Source: Erythrocercus mccallii (lineage: Eukaryota; Chordata; Aves; Passeriformes; Dicruridae). Taken from it: a stretch of 64,000 nt of DNA. The translations under genes were made by a program, and so were the position numbers. Positions 12,035 to 25,984 of this stretch are shown in pieces. The notes under the pieces are model-generated. The model was not told the DNA's origin. It saw only the letters and a list, made by a program, of their open reading frames with translations, and searched no databases. Each line of letters opens with the position of its first letter. Position 1 is the first letter of the stretch. The stretch lies in NCBI GenBank assembly GCA_013397435.1, contig VZRG01000359.1, positions 257,573-321,572 of the forward strand. Reading direction: 5' to 3'.

Positions 12035-14169
12035 GGAGGCGGCGCGGCGGGCGGCGCTCCGCACGGCGGGTCTGACTCCGGACTTTGGGCTACCGAGGGA
12101 ACCAATCCCCCGAAACCGAGTGTCCTGAGAGTGCCGACGCTTTTGGCTGGTTCCTGCCTTACCAGGGAAACAAACTTCCCAGAGGGAAAGTCAGGCATCG
12201 CCCTCTTACAGACATAAACACCACCTCTGCTAATTAAAACGGATAGAGGTCTTTCTTCATCTGGAATAAGTAGAAACCTTGGATCAGGCAAACACCCAGG
12301 CCGTTTCTAGGGACCATTATCGGGGTACAGCTCTGTGGAGAAAGGGAGTATGAATGGCCATCATTTGTTAAGGGTTCCTGTTGGAGGGGTGCTAAGACTT
12401 ACTCCAAACCATGTCTCTGAGACATTGGATGCACGTGCTAACCTATAATCCTGACTCAGTGGGCACTTGGGTAATTATTCCTAAAAAGCACATACGCATT
12501 GGATTGTTTTGCCACATAAACATATGGGTCTGTGTAGGGCAGTAGGAAAAAGTGTTCCTAAGTCAAAGATTGCATATATTAGCTATGTTCAATTCAGCCA
12601 TTAGTTCAAAGTATTATTTTCTCTTTGGTCCAAATCTGAAAAGCCCTTAAGACTTCTTTTCCCCCTAATATTTGTTAAAGTTGGACCCACTTCCACTCTT
12701 AAAACAGGTCAAAATTCAAGCCTGATGTTTTGTAGAAACCACTTGTCTCCTCTCAGCCTTGATTTTTTTTCATAAGAGCAAATTGACATGAGTCGTTACC
12801 ATCTATATTTGCCCAAAGATTACTTAGCTTCTCCAAAGACATCACAGAAATAAAAAGCCATATATTAAACCTTTCATCAGTTAAAAATTCTAATAAAATA
12901 TTTTTGTGCTGGATCAAAATTATAACGCCATTCTTCTAATAAGACAAAGTAATGCCACCATTACTGCAAGGAGGGGGCTGCTTTTGCTTTTAAGTCTAGG
13001 AGAACTTCAGAGCCTGAACTGGTAGCTTTACATTCCCTCTGCAAAGCAGTGTGTGGCCATACAGAAATGCAGGGTACTGATTCCAGATTTCTACAGTCTT
13101 GGCTGAAATCAGTGTCCACAGTGTTTTATCTGGGCTTAGATTTATGTTTAAGGTAAGCATGCTGCTATAAAAAGTATTCTGTGAATTGTAGCTGTGTAGG
13201 CATAAAAGAAGAGAGGATTCAGGACATCTTCCACCAATTTTCCTGCACAGGTTCAGGCAACACACCCTGCTCACAAGAGGTTATGCTCACATGGATTTGT
13301 GACTGGGTCATTTGTGACTGGCACCTCTGCAGAAGAGTCAGCATGTTTTGGACAGCAGCAGTTGTGTCACTCCTGAAAGCTCATGTTTGGTTCTCCCAGA
13401 GACCAAAATCTCTGGGAAGTGTCCTGAATTTCCAGTAGCTGCTTACCCCATTATCACAAAATCGATCACAGATGGTGCTTTTGATGCTGGCAGGTTGGAA
13501 AAAAATAATCTCTTGGCTTATATCCTGAGCACATTTGATCTGAACTGAGTGGATGGGATCGTGACTGCCATGATCTTCTCATTAGAACAGAAACACTTTC
13601 TTGGTTGCAACAAACATTTGGGCAAGGATAAACATTTTCCTTTAAAAAGCAAACTTCAACCTTAAATAGTTACACTTTGCCCTTGCTGTTTGGCTCTGTT
13701 GCATACCAAAGACTTAGCTCTTAGCAACATGAAATCCCATCCTAATTAGCTACTGTTTAACAATACCAAGCTCTCTCTATTGTGGAGCTACCGAGAAGGG
13801 GAGCATTTCATATCAAGCCCAATGCAGTTCAAGACTCTTTCTGTGGATTTTCTTCTTTTTTTTTTTCTCCAAGTGGAAAGTAGCCCTGTATGTTAAGCCT
13901 GAGCCACTCTGTATGAATAAAAGTGACACTAGAGAAATTAAACCAAACACAGTCTGGAGAATCACTTGCACAAAACATCAAGACACATGTACCTCACTAG
14001 AATAAAAAATATACCAGATGACACATGCAGTTCTGCCCACCATAAATGCTACTGACTAATGATAAACCTATCAACATGTAGGTTTGCACTTGGTGCTTTT
14101 TTATGCTACTACAATACTTTCCTCACCTCCTGAGCAGTCTCTGGGTACACAGAATGACAAAGCAAAGGG

Positions 14170-14219
14170 GTTTGTTTGTTTGTTGTGTTTATTGTTTTGT
14201 TTTGTTGGGGTTTTTTTTG
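14170..14219 (+). repeat. T/G-rich low-complexity tract
   Basis: GTTT and GTTTT units (GTTTGTTTGTTTGTTG, GTTTTGTTTTGTTG) are followed by GGGGTTTTTTTTG. Simple low-complexity DNA. Confidence 0.9.
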
Positions 14220-17200
14220 CCTTTCAGGAAAGCTTGTTACAATCTGTTTCACTTACTATCTTTGAAACTTTGACCTAATTTCCATCTCACAAACTTACTC
14301 CCCATGACAACATTATTCACAATAATAAAGACTGTATGATGACCCTAAATAGGTCTATTTGCTTTGAATTCTAATATTTTGTGGTTATATAGAATTCTGT
14401 AATTTTCTGTACATTGTGAAGTTGTGCAACCCATGTGTTCACATGCTTTAAAGGAAGTCTTTTTATCTTTTGAAGTAAACAAAAGAACCCCTTTTGAAAT
14501 GGCCTTTTTTAAAGGAAAAACTCCACTGTCAATGACACACTCCAACAACTGCAGGTAAGTATAAAGCAAACTGGGAAAAAAAAACCCTTTCCTCAAAAGG
14601 CTTTGTTGAGATAAACCTAAGGCTGCAAGTCTGAGTCACTGTAAATTGGATTGGTCCTGTAATAAACCTTTATTATTCAGATCCCAGTGCCCCCAAAGCC
14701 AAAGTAATAGTGCCCTGGAATCAGGGGACTGAAATTTGTTGAGGTAATTCCAGCATGTTTTGGTTTTTCAAAATCAGTGGGTGCCCCTATGAAGCATCCC
14801 TTGACCTCCTGCTCCATGGGGATGCAGATAGTTCTGCAGAACTGTTATCTTTTCCTCAGATGACAGACCTAAAAGACCATGTGCTTAGCCAGCTATGGAG
14901 TCTGAAAAAGGATTAGTTGGTAGAGTTTGCTTCCAGGTAAGATTGTTAGAAATTACTGTCATGGAGAAATCCATATTAGTTCCTGTCAGTGACAGAGTTT
15001 GTATTTATTACTCAGGCTGGTAACATGTACTTTTTTAAATTATTACCTTTGGACACCCAAATACCAGCATGGAGAAGAGCCACAGAGAACTGCTCAGACA
15101 CTTAAAAAAAAATTCTGCTGATAATTTTCTTTCCTTCTGTCATCCAGCAGGTGGGAGGAGTTCAACACAAACAGTAACTATAGAGTTATTGATTGTAGTG
15201 TTCCCTGGGAATGCCTGATTTGCTTGTGCACAACGCAGGGTGTATCAAGTTGCTCTAATTTTCATACTGTCTGACTCTGCCAGCCTCAGGGAACAGGACA
15301 GAACCATTTTCTACTCTCTCAGAAAGAAAGGAGTTGGATGTCACAGTGTTTGATATTCATGGGTCACAACAAAGGGACATAGAAAACCCAGCAGTGCCTG
15401 CTGCACCTTGGGGTTGCCAGCTGGGGTTACAGGACTGCTGTCAGTAGGTGAGGGTAGCTTGGACATTGACTTGTCTACCTGCATCTTTTCACTGGTTGTG
15501 TACACATCAGTTTGAGACGTTTCCAAGGTTAACTCTAAACACAGCTTCTTGGGAATTCCAGAAAACAGTGTTCTGCTATGCAAAAAATGCCCTAAAAAAG
15601 ATAATCAGCACAAGTTTAATGAAATTGCTTTGCCATAAAGTGTTATTTTGAATGGTGAGATACCCATCAGGTAACGAGCTTTGGTCTTTTTTTCCTTATC
15701 CTTATCATGGAGCAAGGGCAGTGAGAATACAGGAAGTGTAAAAAATTGGGGTATGGTTATAAGACCTGTTTAAGGGTAAGGAAAAAGCAAGGAACACCAC
15801 AGTCTGACTGTGGAAGTAGGGTTTGTGATTTCCTAGTTTATCCATGTTTTACCCATGGTGCAGTGATGTTTGCAAATAAGTAACAGCTAAATGTTCACAG
15901 AATTATGAGCACATAAATGTTTTATAGTCAGTGCAATACACTTAGTATTGTTGGCTCATGCATGGGATTATGCTAGAGAAACAGTTTATTTGGGGAAGAT
16001 GTACTATTTCTTTGTCCTCTGGTCTTATTAGGGGAGTTGAGAAGAACATCAATTGATGGTGAAGTCTGTACCTCTGAGATGAGCTAATAAAGAACCCTTA
16101 ATTGCTTGTATTAGGATAGACATCCCTCAAGAAAAAAGCCTACTGAAAATGTGGCTGACTCCAAATGGATTTTATAAATTGAGATCATCTTTGGCTGTGT
16201 TAAAGTATAATAGAATTTTTCTCCTTAATAGCATGCCCAATGTTACAACAAAATTTAAAATGGCTTTGAACCAAAAAGCAACTATGGATTTTTTTTCTGA
16301 AGAAGTGAAATTCAGTCCTGACATTTTTATTCTCAAATTTCCCTTCTATTAGCTTGTATTTTTCCTTTGGAAGGATATAAAAGAGGTCATTTAGTTCCCA
16401 TTTGCAAAAATAACTATGTGAAATAAACTTTTGAAAGCATTTGATGGCACAGGTGTGATAGAGGTCAAATTATGAAAGTGGGATTTACTTATGAATCAGA
16501 GCCTAATTTGGGCTTCCTTCTGACTCTCATTTGACCAGTTTAGGATCTGTCTCATGTAGTTTGTCAGGATGTTATGAAACAGAATGTACTTAGTTTGACC
16601 ACCAGTCTGGGATTATTTTGCCTGTCTTCAGCTACCCAGGAGTCAAGAAATGAGCCTGAACTACTCAACGGGCTCCATCTATCTTCAGTGAGGATAGGGA
16701 AACTTGATTACTCTCCTTAGGATGGAGTGCATCATTATGCAGAAGTGTCCAGTTCTCATGACTGAATAAGCAGCGAATTGCAGATGCACTGTTAAGACCT
16801 GGATCAGTCCATAGATAGAGTCACAACTAATTGTGCAGATGACTTTTACAGCTGACCTCAAAGGTGCAGCAGGACCTTTGCTCACATTCAGCTCACTTGC
16901 TCTGCTTCTGTGCTTATATTTCTAAGGTTGATTTCTAATGACCAGCATCAGTTTTACTAATTATAACTGAGAGCTTTGCAGGATGACTGGGATTATTTTG
17001 TATCTAGAACATAATTTCTGGTCTCTTCTGTAACAGAAAATTCTGTAGATCTCTGGACTGAATATTTTTAAGCAGGCATTCATAGTCAGTGTAAAATATT
17101 CAATAATTGTAAGTTACATTATGACAGAAAATCTAATTTCATTTGGACATATCATGAATTAAGCCCTCTACAGCATTATGTATTTACTGTATCTCATTAA

Positions 17201-17328
17201 ATTCTTTATGAAAAAATCTTCTTAATAACTTTCCAAAATGAAGATTTACTCTTTAGACAATATTATGGCCATCCCTATGCAATCTATGCTGGGGTGATAC
17301 CTATTGATGGGGAGCTTTGCTGTGTAAG

Positions 17329-17362
17329 ATGTAGATGAATATTTAATGAGATGAATATTTAA
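17329..17362 (+). repeat. Tandem duplication GATGAATATTTAAT(GA) x2
   Basis: The unit GATGAATATTTAATGA occurs twice, adjacent or overlapping by a few bases, followed by a third partial copy TATTTATTTAG. Confidence 0.85.
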
Positions 17363-18479
17363 TGATATTTATTTAGCATATCTGTAGAAGGACAGTCTTT
17401 TTCATCTGACTCTTCTTAGTCATCAAAAAGATCTGGGACCATTTAGCTCCCACCCTACCTGACCCGCTGACATTTGTTGGGCTCGTGTTTACTGTGGGAC
17501 TGCTACCAGGACAGTGACAAGATCAGAAAACAGAGGAAGGAAAGAGCTACTTTTTAAAATAGTGCAGTAACCTCCTTGTACATCACTTTAATGTGTTCTT
17601 CATCATATGCATGTATATGGCAGCTGAAATACATGATGAGATTAGGTGACTGCTTGCCCAAGCTTCTGGATATTCTTCAGTCCTGTGTGATGAACTTCAA
17701 ACTTCTTTAGGCCTGAGGCTATCCAGTTGAATGGGAAAAATATTCCTATGTAATGCATTCTGAAAGTGACATAACAAAAATAAGGTAACAGTGAAATATC
17801 AGCTACTGTATTCAGTGAAGACTGCAAAAGGACTCTTTTGCTAGTGAAACTGTTGTATAACTCATATATTGATTGCTAAGAATAATATTAATTGATGTTA
17901 ATTCCAGAGAAAATCATTCCTGTATTCATTGCTAAGAAGAAAATTAATTGAACCAGCATTCTGAAAATGGCTGCAATAATTTATACAGTAAGATTACTTG
18001 GTTTAGTTTGTTTCCAATGAAAAAGTGAAAAAGGAGTATGAGAAGGAGAGTGCAAAAAGAGGGTATGCTCTCTTCGGTACAACCTCCCAGTATTTTGGAA
18101 TTATTAGTAACTCAGACCCACAGGCGCTTTAATGCATAATGGCTTAATGCACTAAATAATAACAAAACGAAAGATGCCATTGTAGAAGAAGAGTCTCTCA
18201 GAGACCACTGAATCAGACTAGAGAATAGGACAAAACACATTAAAGCTGATGAAGAGAAACTCAGACAGAAAAATACGGCAAATAACTGAAAGCTGTGTAA
18301 GAGTCACTGGATTTTAAAAAAAGTCCCAATTTTGTAAGCATAATGGAGAACAATATTCTTTAAAATGCCATCCTGGATCAATGTGAAGGCATAGCTAGAA
18401 AATAAAAACCCTACACAGCAAAGAGATAAAATGGGAAATATTTAGCAACCAATATAAACTGGAAGTTACATAATATAAA

Positions 18480-20400
18480 AATAGACAAAATAAAAGGATG
18501 ACAGAGGAAAATCATTGGCTGGCAGGCCTTAAGACAATAAAATTAGTAAAGAGTATATTAAGAACAACAGAAGTCTTAACAAGGGTACATGCTGCTGCTC
18601 GATGCAGATGAGGAAATTATAAAGTTACAGAAAAAGCAAATATTCCATACATATTTCTGTTCTGTATTTGAAAAGAAGAAAGATGATGCACTTGTATCAC
18701 ATGGGCTCATGAAAAATTTTCCACTCTGTTAGTGACCAGGAGGAATGTAAAATATGTACTGGAGGTAAATATTTTAAAATCAGCAGGTCTGGATGGCTTA
18801 CATGGGCATATTAATAGAACTTATTTAACTGATCTCTAGCCTGCTGATACTGATATTTCATAAATCCTCTAATAGCAAGGAAGTAGCAGAATACTAAAGG
18901 AGTGTCTGTTCTATGGCAATATTTTTTTTAAAAATGGCCAAGTCAATAATCACAGTAGATGTGCACTAGCAAGGCTAGCAGCAGTTCATGGAAAAAAATA
19001 TTAACTGATAGAGAATTCTTTGACAATGAATAAGAAAATCAAGAGATGTATTTTCCATCATCACAATAATCTTGATTAAAAAGTAAATTATAAAAAGAAG
19101 GCAAGAATAATTTTAGCACCCCTGCCATGAGCAAGAAGATGACTAGAGATGCTCTCAAAGTTCTTTCTAACCCTACCTCCTGTAGCTCTTTGAAGACATA
19201 ACATGGTAACCAACAGAAACTCCTGACTGGACAAGAGTGAATACATGTACAGGTTCTGAATCCTGCTTGATTTTATTTTTTAAATTGTTTGGTCTCTGAA
19301 TCAGGATCAGGAGCAACACTGGATTATTCTCATTCTCTGAGAAATACACAGGACACAGGATGGTTGAAGCACAGGAGGAAAACATTCCAGCCAGGTTTGT
19401 CTGCTGGACATAGTTAAAAAAAAACAACAAAACCATGTCACCTGTGCTTTGCAAAAGCTATGGAAGTAGTATTAGGATGAATTTCAGATTCAGTGCTATT
19501 CAGTATTTCCATCATTGCCCTAGAAATAAATAGAAACTCACTGCTGATAAAATATGCAGGTATTGGGAAGCCTCGTGGAATGGCAATGATGAGGGGAAAG
19601 CATTTATATAGGGCAGGAAGGATCACCCTCATGTTCAAGCAAAAAGCCTTTCACTACAACCAAATGCAAAATTATGCACGTGGGAACCAGATAGGAGATT
19701 AGGAGAGGTGTAATCAGAAACTCTACCCTGGAAAAAACAGCACTCTGAAAAGGATAGGATCATCAGAGTATGGAGCAGTTTCACTCCAGTGAGATACTGT
19801 GGCAAAAAGGGTGAAATCAATCCTTGAATGCGTAAACATGGGAATAGTGAGTACCAGTAAGAGGTTGCTGTTCTTCCCCTTGTGGCACTCATTAAACTAA
19901 TCATATGCAGGATATTTATTTTCAAAGGTTGCTGAAAAGCTGGGTAAGGTGCAAGGGGAGCTTGGTAATTATTCAGGATCTAAGGAAAATGCCTTTTTGT
20001 AGAAACCTTTCAGTGTTCAGCCTGTCTGACTTACTGAAAAGGAGATGACTTGATTTATGACTTGATTAATGAAGTAGTACTATTGGAGGCATAAAATACT
20101 AGCAGGAAAGGGCTTTGAGCAGACTAAGTTGTACTGAGGACTGAGTGGAGAAACTATTAAGCCAGACAAATTCAAGTGAAGAATGAGACACAGAAAATGA
20201 TTAACCACTAGAACAAGCTGATGTGGTGAATTCATCTCCTTATGTCTTCATCAAAATCAGACATTTTTATTGGCCTACAGCCAACTGCAAATTGTCAAGA
20301 ATGAGTTGTAGCTTTAAATACTGGACTATATCCATGAAAATTAATGGTCTATGATAGCTAAGAGGTCATTCTAGGAGATAGTAATCCCTGAAATACATTA
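18480..20400 (+). mobile_element. Ancient, highly decayed CR1-like LINE
   Basis: Relics of CR1 ORF2 occur in order: YFCSVFEK at about 18652 (family: FxSVFT), SAGLDGLH near 18785 (family: GPDGIHP), a FSISIIALEINRNSLLIKYAG stretch near 19496-19560 (family: FINDLE...LSKFADDTKLGG), and QMQNYARGNQ near 19665 (family: KCKVLHLGRNN). The 3' part has AACCACTAGAACAAGCTG and GATGTGGTGAATTC at 20203-20233, matching the reptile/bird CR1 tail, then a TGGTCTATGATAG-like segment near 20345. Frames are broken throughout. The 5' limit is uncertain and could be nearer 18200. Confidence 0.65.
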
Positions 20401-23400
20401 TATTATAGAAGAGCTATATATTTATTTATTATGGTTATGTCAAGAAGCAGTAGATGCAGTAGATGCAACTTTCTCTCTGTTTGGATCTTTAAGTGCTACA
20501 ATTTAATGATAACAAGATGAAATTAGGTTGCCAAGATAACTGATGATGGAAACTGGAGGATTGCAAAATTACTGATTTTCTCTTAGATATTCCATTATGT
20601 GGTCCCTTTATCAGGTGGATTAGCATGATACAAAGGAAATACAATTTGCTGGGTGACTTCCTTTCTTTTTCTTTGTTCCTCTGTCTAGAAATGGCCTTGG
20701 TTGTGACATGCACTTATGACAACTAAGTAACCTGGCCTTATCTCAGAAGTTTTTGTTATTCAAAAAGCTCCTGTCCTGTGGAATGTTCTTGGGCAGCTCA
20801 TTGTGGATATTTGAAACATGAAAGTAGAGAGTCAAACCAGGATTTTTTCTCAGAATAATTTTATGTATTTCTTTGGCACATCCACTCTCCATATAATTTC
20901 AAATCTCAGAGGAACACTTTTTAAATTTCATTCCCATTATGTAATTTCTCTTAACCATCTTCATTGATCTTTGTTTTTATATTGTAACCCTTTTCTTTTC
21001 TGTCACTTGTCTTTATCCATTCCCCTCTTATCCCTGGTTTATTATCACTACTTGACTGATGTTTGAGAAATGTATTGTAAGTGACTTGGAGCAGACACTT
21101 GTCATTTTACTGTTGATCAGAGCACTTCGCACATGTCACATCGTATAAATAAAAACTACTGTTCCAAAAATATTTAGTGTCTCAGTTATATTTTATATAA
21201 GTATAATATGTAACAGAGACACTTTATGAAAAATAATTATTTATTATAATTATCCCATCTGTGGCACTGACATTCAAAAGCATTTTAGGTAAATCATGTG
21301 AGATCTCTCTTCTCTGTCTCAGTTCCTTAGCTATCTCAGAGTTACAAGATGTGTCAGTGAAGTGCTAGCATCAGGCTGTTTACCATTCTAGAAACTCTTG
21401 AAATGTAACACCTCTTTATTATCCTGTTTTCCATTGGTTTGTCTCAAAGCCTTCAAGCAAAGGAAATGTGTTCCCTCTTACAGCTGGGGAAAGAGAAAAA
21501 CAGAGAGGTGAATTTGAGGGCATTGGGAAGGCTTGAACCACATCTTTGTGTACAACCCAAGCCTTCAAGCTTCCAGTATCCTTCCATTTTTAATGGGAAA
21601 CATATCTCCTCAAAAACAGATCAGTGGATCAAGTTGGACTGGGCATGTGCAGGTTTGTAAAGTGGCTTGCCTCTCCCCAAAACTATGTTGGCATTATGCT
21701 GAACCTGGCAAAATAAGAGTAAACAGGATTGCTGCCAAACCCTTCAGGTTCTGTAATTTCCATGTATTTAATATTTGCTCTTCTTCTGTCCTTGAATCTA
21801 GAATAGAAACCACGAAGGATTCCTTCTACTTACTGTCACTAAAAATTCAAGCAAATACAGGCTAACTTAGTCAGACATCAGTCACACCTCAGGTAAATCT
21901 TGCCTGCTCTTTGTTCTAGAAACCTCAAGCTGCTCTGTTCCAAAGGACCTGTCTGGCATCTAATCCACATGAAGGCAAAGGTGGCAAAAGGTAGTGGAGG
22001 ACACTAGTTCTCTGCTGAGAAATTTTTCTGTGAGTCCAAAGAGGTGATCCCCGAACATTCCAGAGGAAACTCACAAGCTTTAACACTCTCTATGAAATAA
22101 TGTCTTACTAGCATCTTTTCCCATGGATAGCTTGAATAGGAACACCCATGGAGAGAGCTTTCCTAAACAGGGAAATGCTTTGCTGCACAGGACTTTGGTC
22201 ATATATCTTAGAAGTAAAAATTTCCTATTTGCAGTGTTTCGTTTCAGGGCCAAGCTCTTACCAAGCCAAATGGCATGGCAGGTATCTATTACAGAAAAAT
22301 GCTTTGAAGGAAAGAAAAGCTACATATTAATGTAAGCTTTACTATCTATATCTAAAGGAAAGAAAATATTCTGAGTAAGGAAATTATTTCAGCAGTCCCA
22401 GAGAGAAAGCCTAGAACTTTCAAAAACAGCTCTGGCCTCCTTTGGGATTGCTGTCTAGCCTTCAATGTTTTGAAGCTGATCCTAAGGCCAGCACCTTACT
22501 ACAGAGAACCGGCACCATTAGAAGAACAAATGTTTAAGTGGCTTCAATTTTGTGCAGAAAATGTTAAGAACCTTCATGGACTCAGCTTCTGCCTCTATCC
22601 CTTTGAGAATCAAGTATTTTCTCAGGAGTGATGAATATGGGGCTAGTGTCTGAGCCATAGAAAAAACCCAACTCCCTGACACAAGCAAAAGAAAGAGAGG
22701 AGGCATCACTCCAGGGAGTCTCCTCCAGCTTGGAGGAACCATGTTTGAAAATTTCCTTCATGTTTTCTTCAAAAAACTTAGCAAATCCATGGCTTGTATT
22801 TTTCCTACCTGAACCATAAGGAAAAAGAGACAAGGAAAGCAATTTCCATAGTATTGCAAAACCTATACAAGCTGATCTGAAACAGGACATGATATGGTAT
22901 TCTTCAAAATCCATTTCCTACTTCATGTATTTGAATAACATTTGTCACCACAGTGGCTGGGCCCCCTTCAGAAAAAAAAAAAAAGTTCCTTCTTTAATTT
23001 CCTTGCAAGACTAAAGATTGCTCTTGGTTCCTCAGTTTCCTGTCAGAGAAGCCCATGTTTTGGATGTACATCCATGGGGGGGTTATTAAATAAACACAGA
23101 GCATCTACTCTTTATTCTATATACACAGTGGGATGAAATTCCCAATTTCCAATTGTGGAACCTCCTCAGAAAAACAGGACAGAAAAAGCCAAACTTCCCT
23201 AGGGAGGGGAAACCCTGACTCCATCTTGACAGGTTTTAAACAATTGTGATGAAGTTTTTCATGATAGGTGTTTCCTTCAAAGCATTGGCTGGGCTGTGTA
23301 GAGAATGGGGAGTGTTGTAAACTGAGATTCTCATTTCATTTGCTGCAGAACCCATAAAGTCAATCAAGAAATAAGGTTAAGGATGAATTAATAAGACCAG

Positions 23401-25159
23401 TGGTTATGTCCTGCTCTGGAAATATGGATCCTATTCCTCATTAGTTCCTAAGCAATGTCAGACAACCCACTTGGACTAAACTGGTAAGACTAATTTTCAG
23501 GTGCTTCTTTTTCAAGACCAGGACTGGATTTACAGAAGGGATGAGCACCTACTGGATTAACTGGAATTTAAATATAAGAAACCATATAAAAATAAATTCT
23601 CTGGGGAGAGATCCTATGAATCTCAAATTTAGGATTCTTTTTAACTGACACATGTCTGAACTTCAAAGCCCAGTCTACAGAGCAAGATCTTACCTCACTG
23701 GGAATGACTACAGTGGCAGTGACATTTGTGAAGTACTCAGATACCAGTGTCATGACCACATTAAAGTGCTCCTGAAGACATAAGTAATTTTTTTTTTCAG
23801 TGTAACAACATGCCACAAATAAAATTACAGTGAGGGATTAAGCTCTGCCTGTCACAGAATGGATGAATGAGGAACCAGCCTGGGTATTTCTGCACTGCAC
23901 TCCTTACCATGTCCAGATACAGGAGTACAGCAGCAAACAAATATGCTTATGCCACTTTCCAGATGTTTCCATAGAGTCAGGTGTTATGGTGGACCCAAAT
24001 TAAGAAACCCTTCCAGAACCAGACAGGCTGGTGCAGAAACATCTGAACTGGTTTTGAGCACACATATAGGAACTAGATCAGGTATTATATATTACCTATG
24101 CTATTTCAGAAAAAGACAACAAACACATGAAGGGATTATGAGACCATTAATAAGATCAGCTGCATTCCCTGTGCCTGTTTACAAGTGGCTGCAGACAGAC
24201 AAGAAAAACCTTATGTCAGCACAAACTCTTTTCATCATGGACCCAGCTTCCTGTGCACAAGCCTGGATACTCTGCAGAGAATGGTGCTCACTCCCAGCAC
24301 CAGGCCTTGGAGAGCTCAAGCTTCCTTGTGAATGCATGACAAAAGAGCAGTTCTAGAAATTGTCTTGCCTTTGTCCCCAGTCTTCATCCTACTCCCACTT
24401 TCACTGCATTATAATCTCAATTTATTTTTTTTCTCTTCCTTTACTAGCTCAGGGTGAAAGAAAAAAGGCTGAACAGAATAATAACAGCTCTTCTGGACCA
24501 GCTAATGCAGCTAGGGAGAGCTGAACAAGCTCTCAGGCGTACAGCACCACCATCAGGTGCTCACTCTGACATTTCTCCCTCTTGCCTGTCCCCTCAACAC
24601 AGTACAGTGTCTTCATTCACCCAGCTTCTCTGCCTTCTCCTTCCTTTCTTGTCATTCTGGGAGCTCTCTCCTTTATCCTTACCTCCTCCTTCCTCACTCT
24701 GCATGATGTGACTAGACAGGAGAATACAGATTTACGTATTCCCTAGACGTGTTTCTCATTTTTTTCTGATCCATCTTTGGCTGTTGATTTCTCCTTCTCC
24801 TAGGTGAGTATCTCTCAGCTCTCTTCTTCCTCTCTCTTTGACCTTTCCTCTGCTCCTTTTAAGGAATTCTCTCCTCTCATGCTGTGAAACATTCATGCTG
24901 TCTCATACTGTGAAATGATCTCTCTCACTCTCTCTTGACTATATCTCTAGCATGGTCCTCAGTGCTTTCTAAAGGATGCTATTTTACAATAAATACATAA
25001 GCACTGCTTCAGGCTACTGTCTCCTCCAACTGCCTAATTGGATATAGTATTTTAAAGGTGCTTCTTAGAACATCAAAGATGTCTTAGCTATTTTACCAAT
25101 TTCCTTCTCAGCTCTGTTAAAATTTGTACAAAACAGTTGTGGGTTTTTTCATCCAGCTT
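20401..25159. other. AT-rich non-coding, no gene seen
   Basis: It holds a MIR-like fragment at 21440, an A13 run near 22970, and a pyrimidine-rich stretch at about 24560-24960 (TCTC-rich with repeated CATGCTGTGAAA / CATACTGTGAAA words). No coding exon is recognised. Confidence 0.6.
21440..21570 (+). repeat. MIR-like ancient SINE fragment
   Basis: CTTACAGCTGGGGAAAGAG then AACAGAGAGGTGAATTTGAG resembles the MIR core (TTTACAGATGGGGAAACTGAGGCACAGAGAGGTGAAGTGACTTG), followed by a GGCTTGAACCACATCTTTGT region like the MIR tail. Similarity is clear but divergence is high. Confidence 0.45.
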
Positions 25160-25530
25160 GAGGTCACCAGCATACGCAGCGCTGCTGTAGCTTGCAACAG
25201 CTTGGTTGCTGAGGTAGGGCTAGCTGTGCATTATTCTCCATTTCCCCTTTAAAACGCTCCATCTTTCTGCATCTCCAGCTCTCACAGTGAGATTGTGCAA
25301 TCAGGTGACTCGGTGACAGGCTGGTTTGCTGCATTGTGGCATACTCGGAGCAGCTACAGAGGTTTGTACACAGAGCTCCCCGGGAACGCCAGGCAGCAGC
25401 CCGGGCACTCCCGGGTTGGGCAGAGCTATCCATGCACGGCCGCGGCGGCTTTGGTGTGTGCAGCGTCTGCTGGCCCTGCAGGTCTGCGGCTGAAGGAGCA
25501 GCCTCTCCAGAGAATAACTGCCTTTAACAG
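25160..25530. promoter_or_regulatory. Minor GC-rich, CpG-containing patch
   Basis: GC and CpG rise locally (for example CCCCGGGAACGCC near 25380 and CACGGCCGCGGCGGC near 25436), about 1.1 kb before the main CpG island. It may be a promoter flank, enhancer or non-coding exon. Overlapping open frames on both strands are unrecognised. Confidence 0.3.
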
Positions 25531-25984
25531 AGTCACTGCTGCCAGACATCTTGAGAATCCTTCATTATAATTGCTTTGGAGCCTGCACAGATCCGATGTT
25601 GCCCCATTATTGGGACTATTTATTACCGAAACCAGAAATGCTGAGTCATTAAAAAGAGGTCATAAAAACATCCTTATTCTGCTAAAAGCATTAACTCATC
25701 ATTTCTGGTACTACAGAAGGTAGGAGAGACCAGGAATCCTTGTGCCTGTGAGAAAGAAAATGTGGACTGCATCAGAGGCCTGGGAAGATCAGACAAGAGC
25801 CCTAAGTCAGTAACCCCTTAGGAAAAGCAGGGTGCTGGTTAAAGACAGGTCTCTGGGCTCAAGATCAATTGCCGTTTCTGCATTTATGTCACTTCAGGTT
25901 ACCATTTTATCCCAGAATATGTTAATGTCTCTCTCTGGAAACGGACCTAACTAAAAACCTTGCTCACTTTAGTCTGAAGACTAT

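Larger units (their letters stand above)
11760..12135. promoter_or_regulatory. Small CpG island with TATA-like box and CTCF-like site
   Basis: A GC-rich core at about 11910-12065 is preceded on the + strand by TATAAAA at 11868-11874, about 35 bases before the island. A G-run cluster is at 11779-11801 and a CCAAT-type element near 12099. On the - strand CTG is followed by GTAAGG near 12160, a possible donor. The open frames here match no protein I know. It could be an alternative promoter, an lncRNA promoter or an insulator. Confidence 0.4.
12136..18479. other. AT-rich non-coding, no gene seen
   Basis: Few open frames, all short. It contains the T/G tract at 14170, a tandem duplication at 17329 and an AATAAAGAACCC motif near 16087 whose flanks look LTR-like, but no TG...CA ends with target duplications could be found. 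Confidence 0.6.

Noticed and set aside
11560..12075. 171-codon + strand open frame with a lysine/arginine-rich start
   Set aside because: No family recognised, no conserved motif, and it runs into the CpG core where stops are rare.
15640..16130. LTR-like stretch with AATAAAGAACCC near 16087
   Set aside because: It resembles a bird LTR R/U5 end, but no TG...CA boundary with matching target duplications could be found.
22950..23240. Possible LTR with AATAAA and TTTATT motifs near 23090
   Set aside because: Polyadenylation-like words on both strands are expected in AT-rich DNA; no boundaries found.
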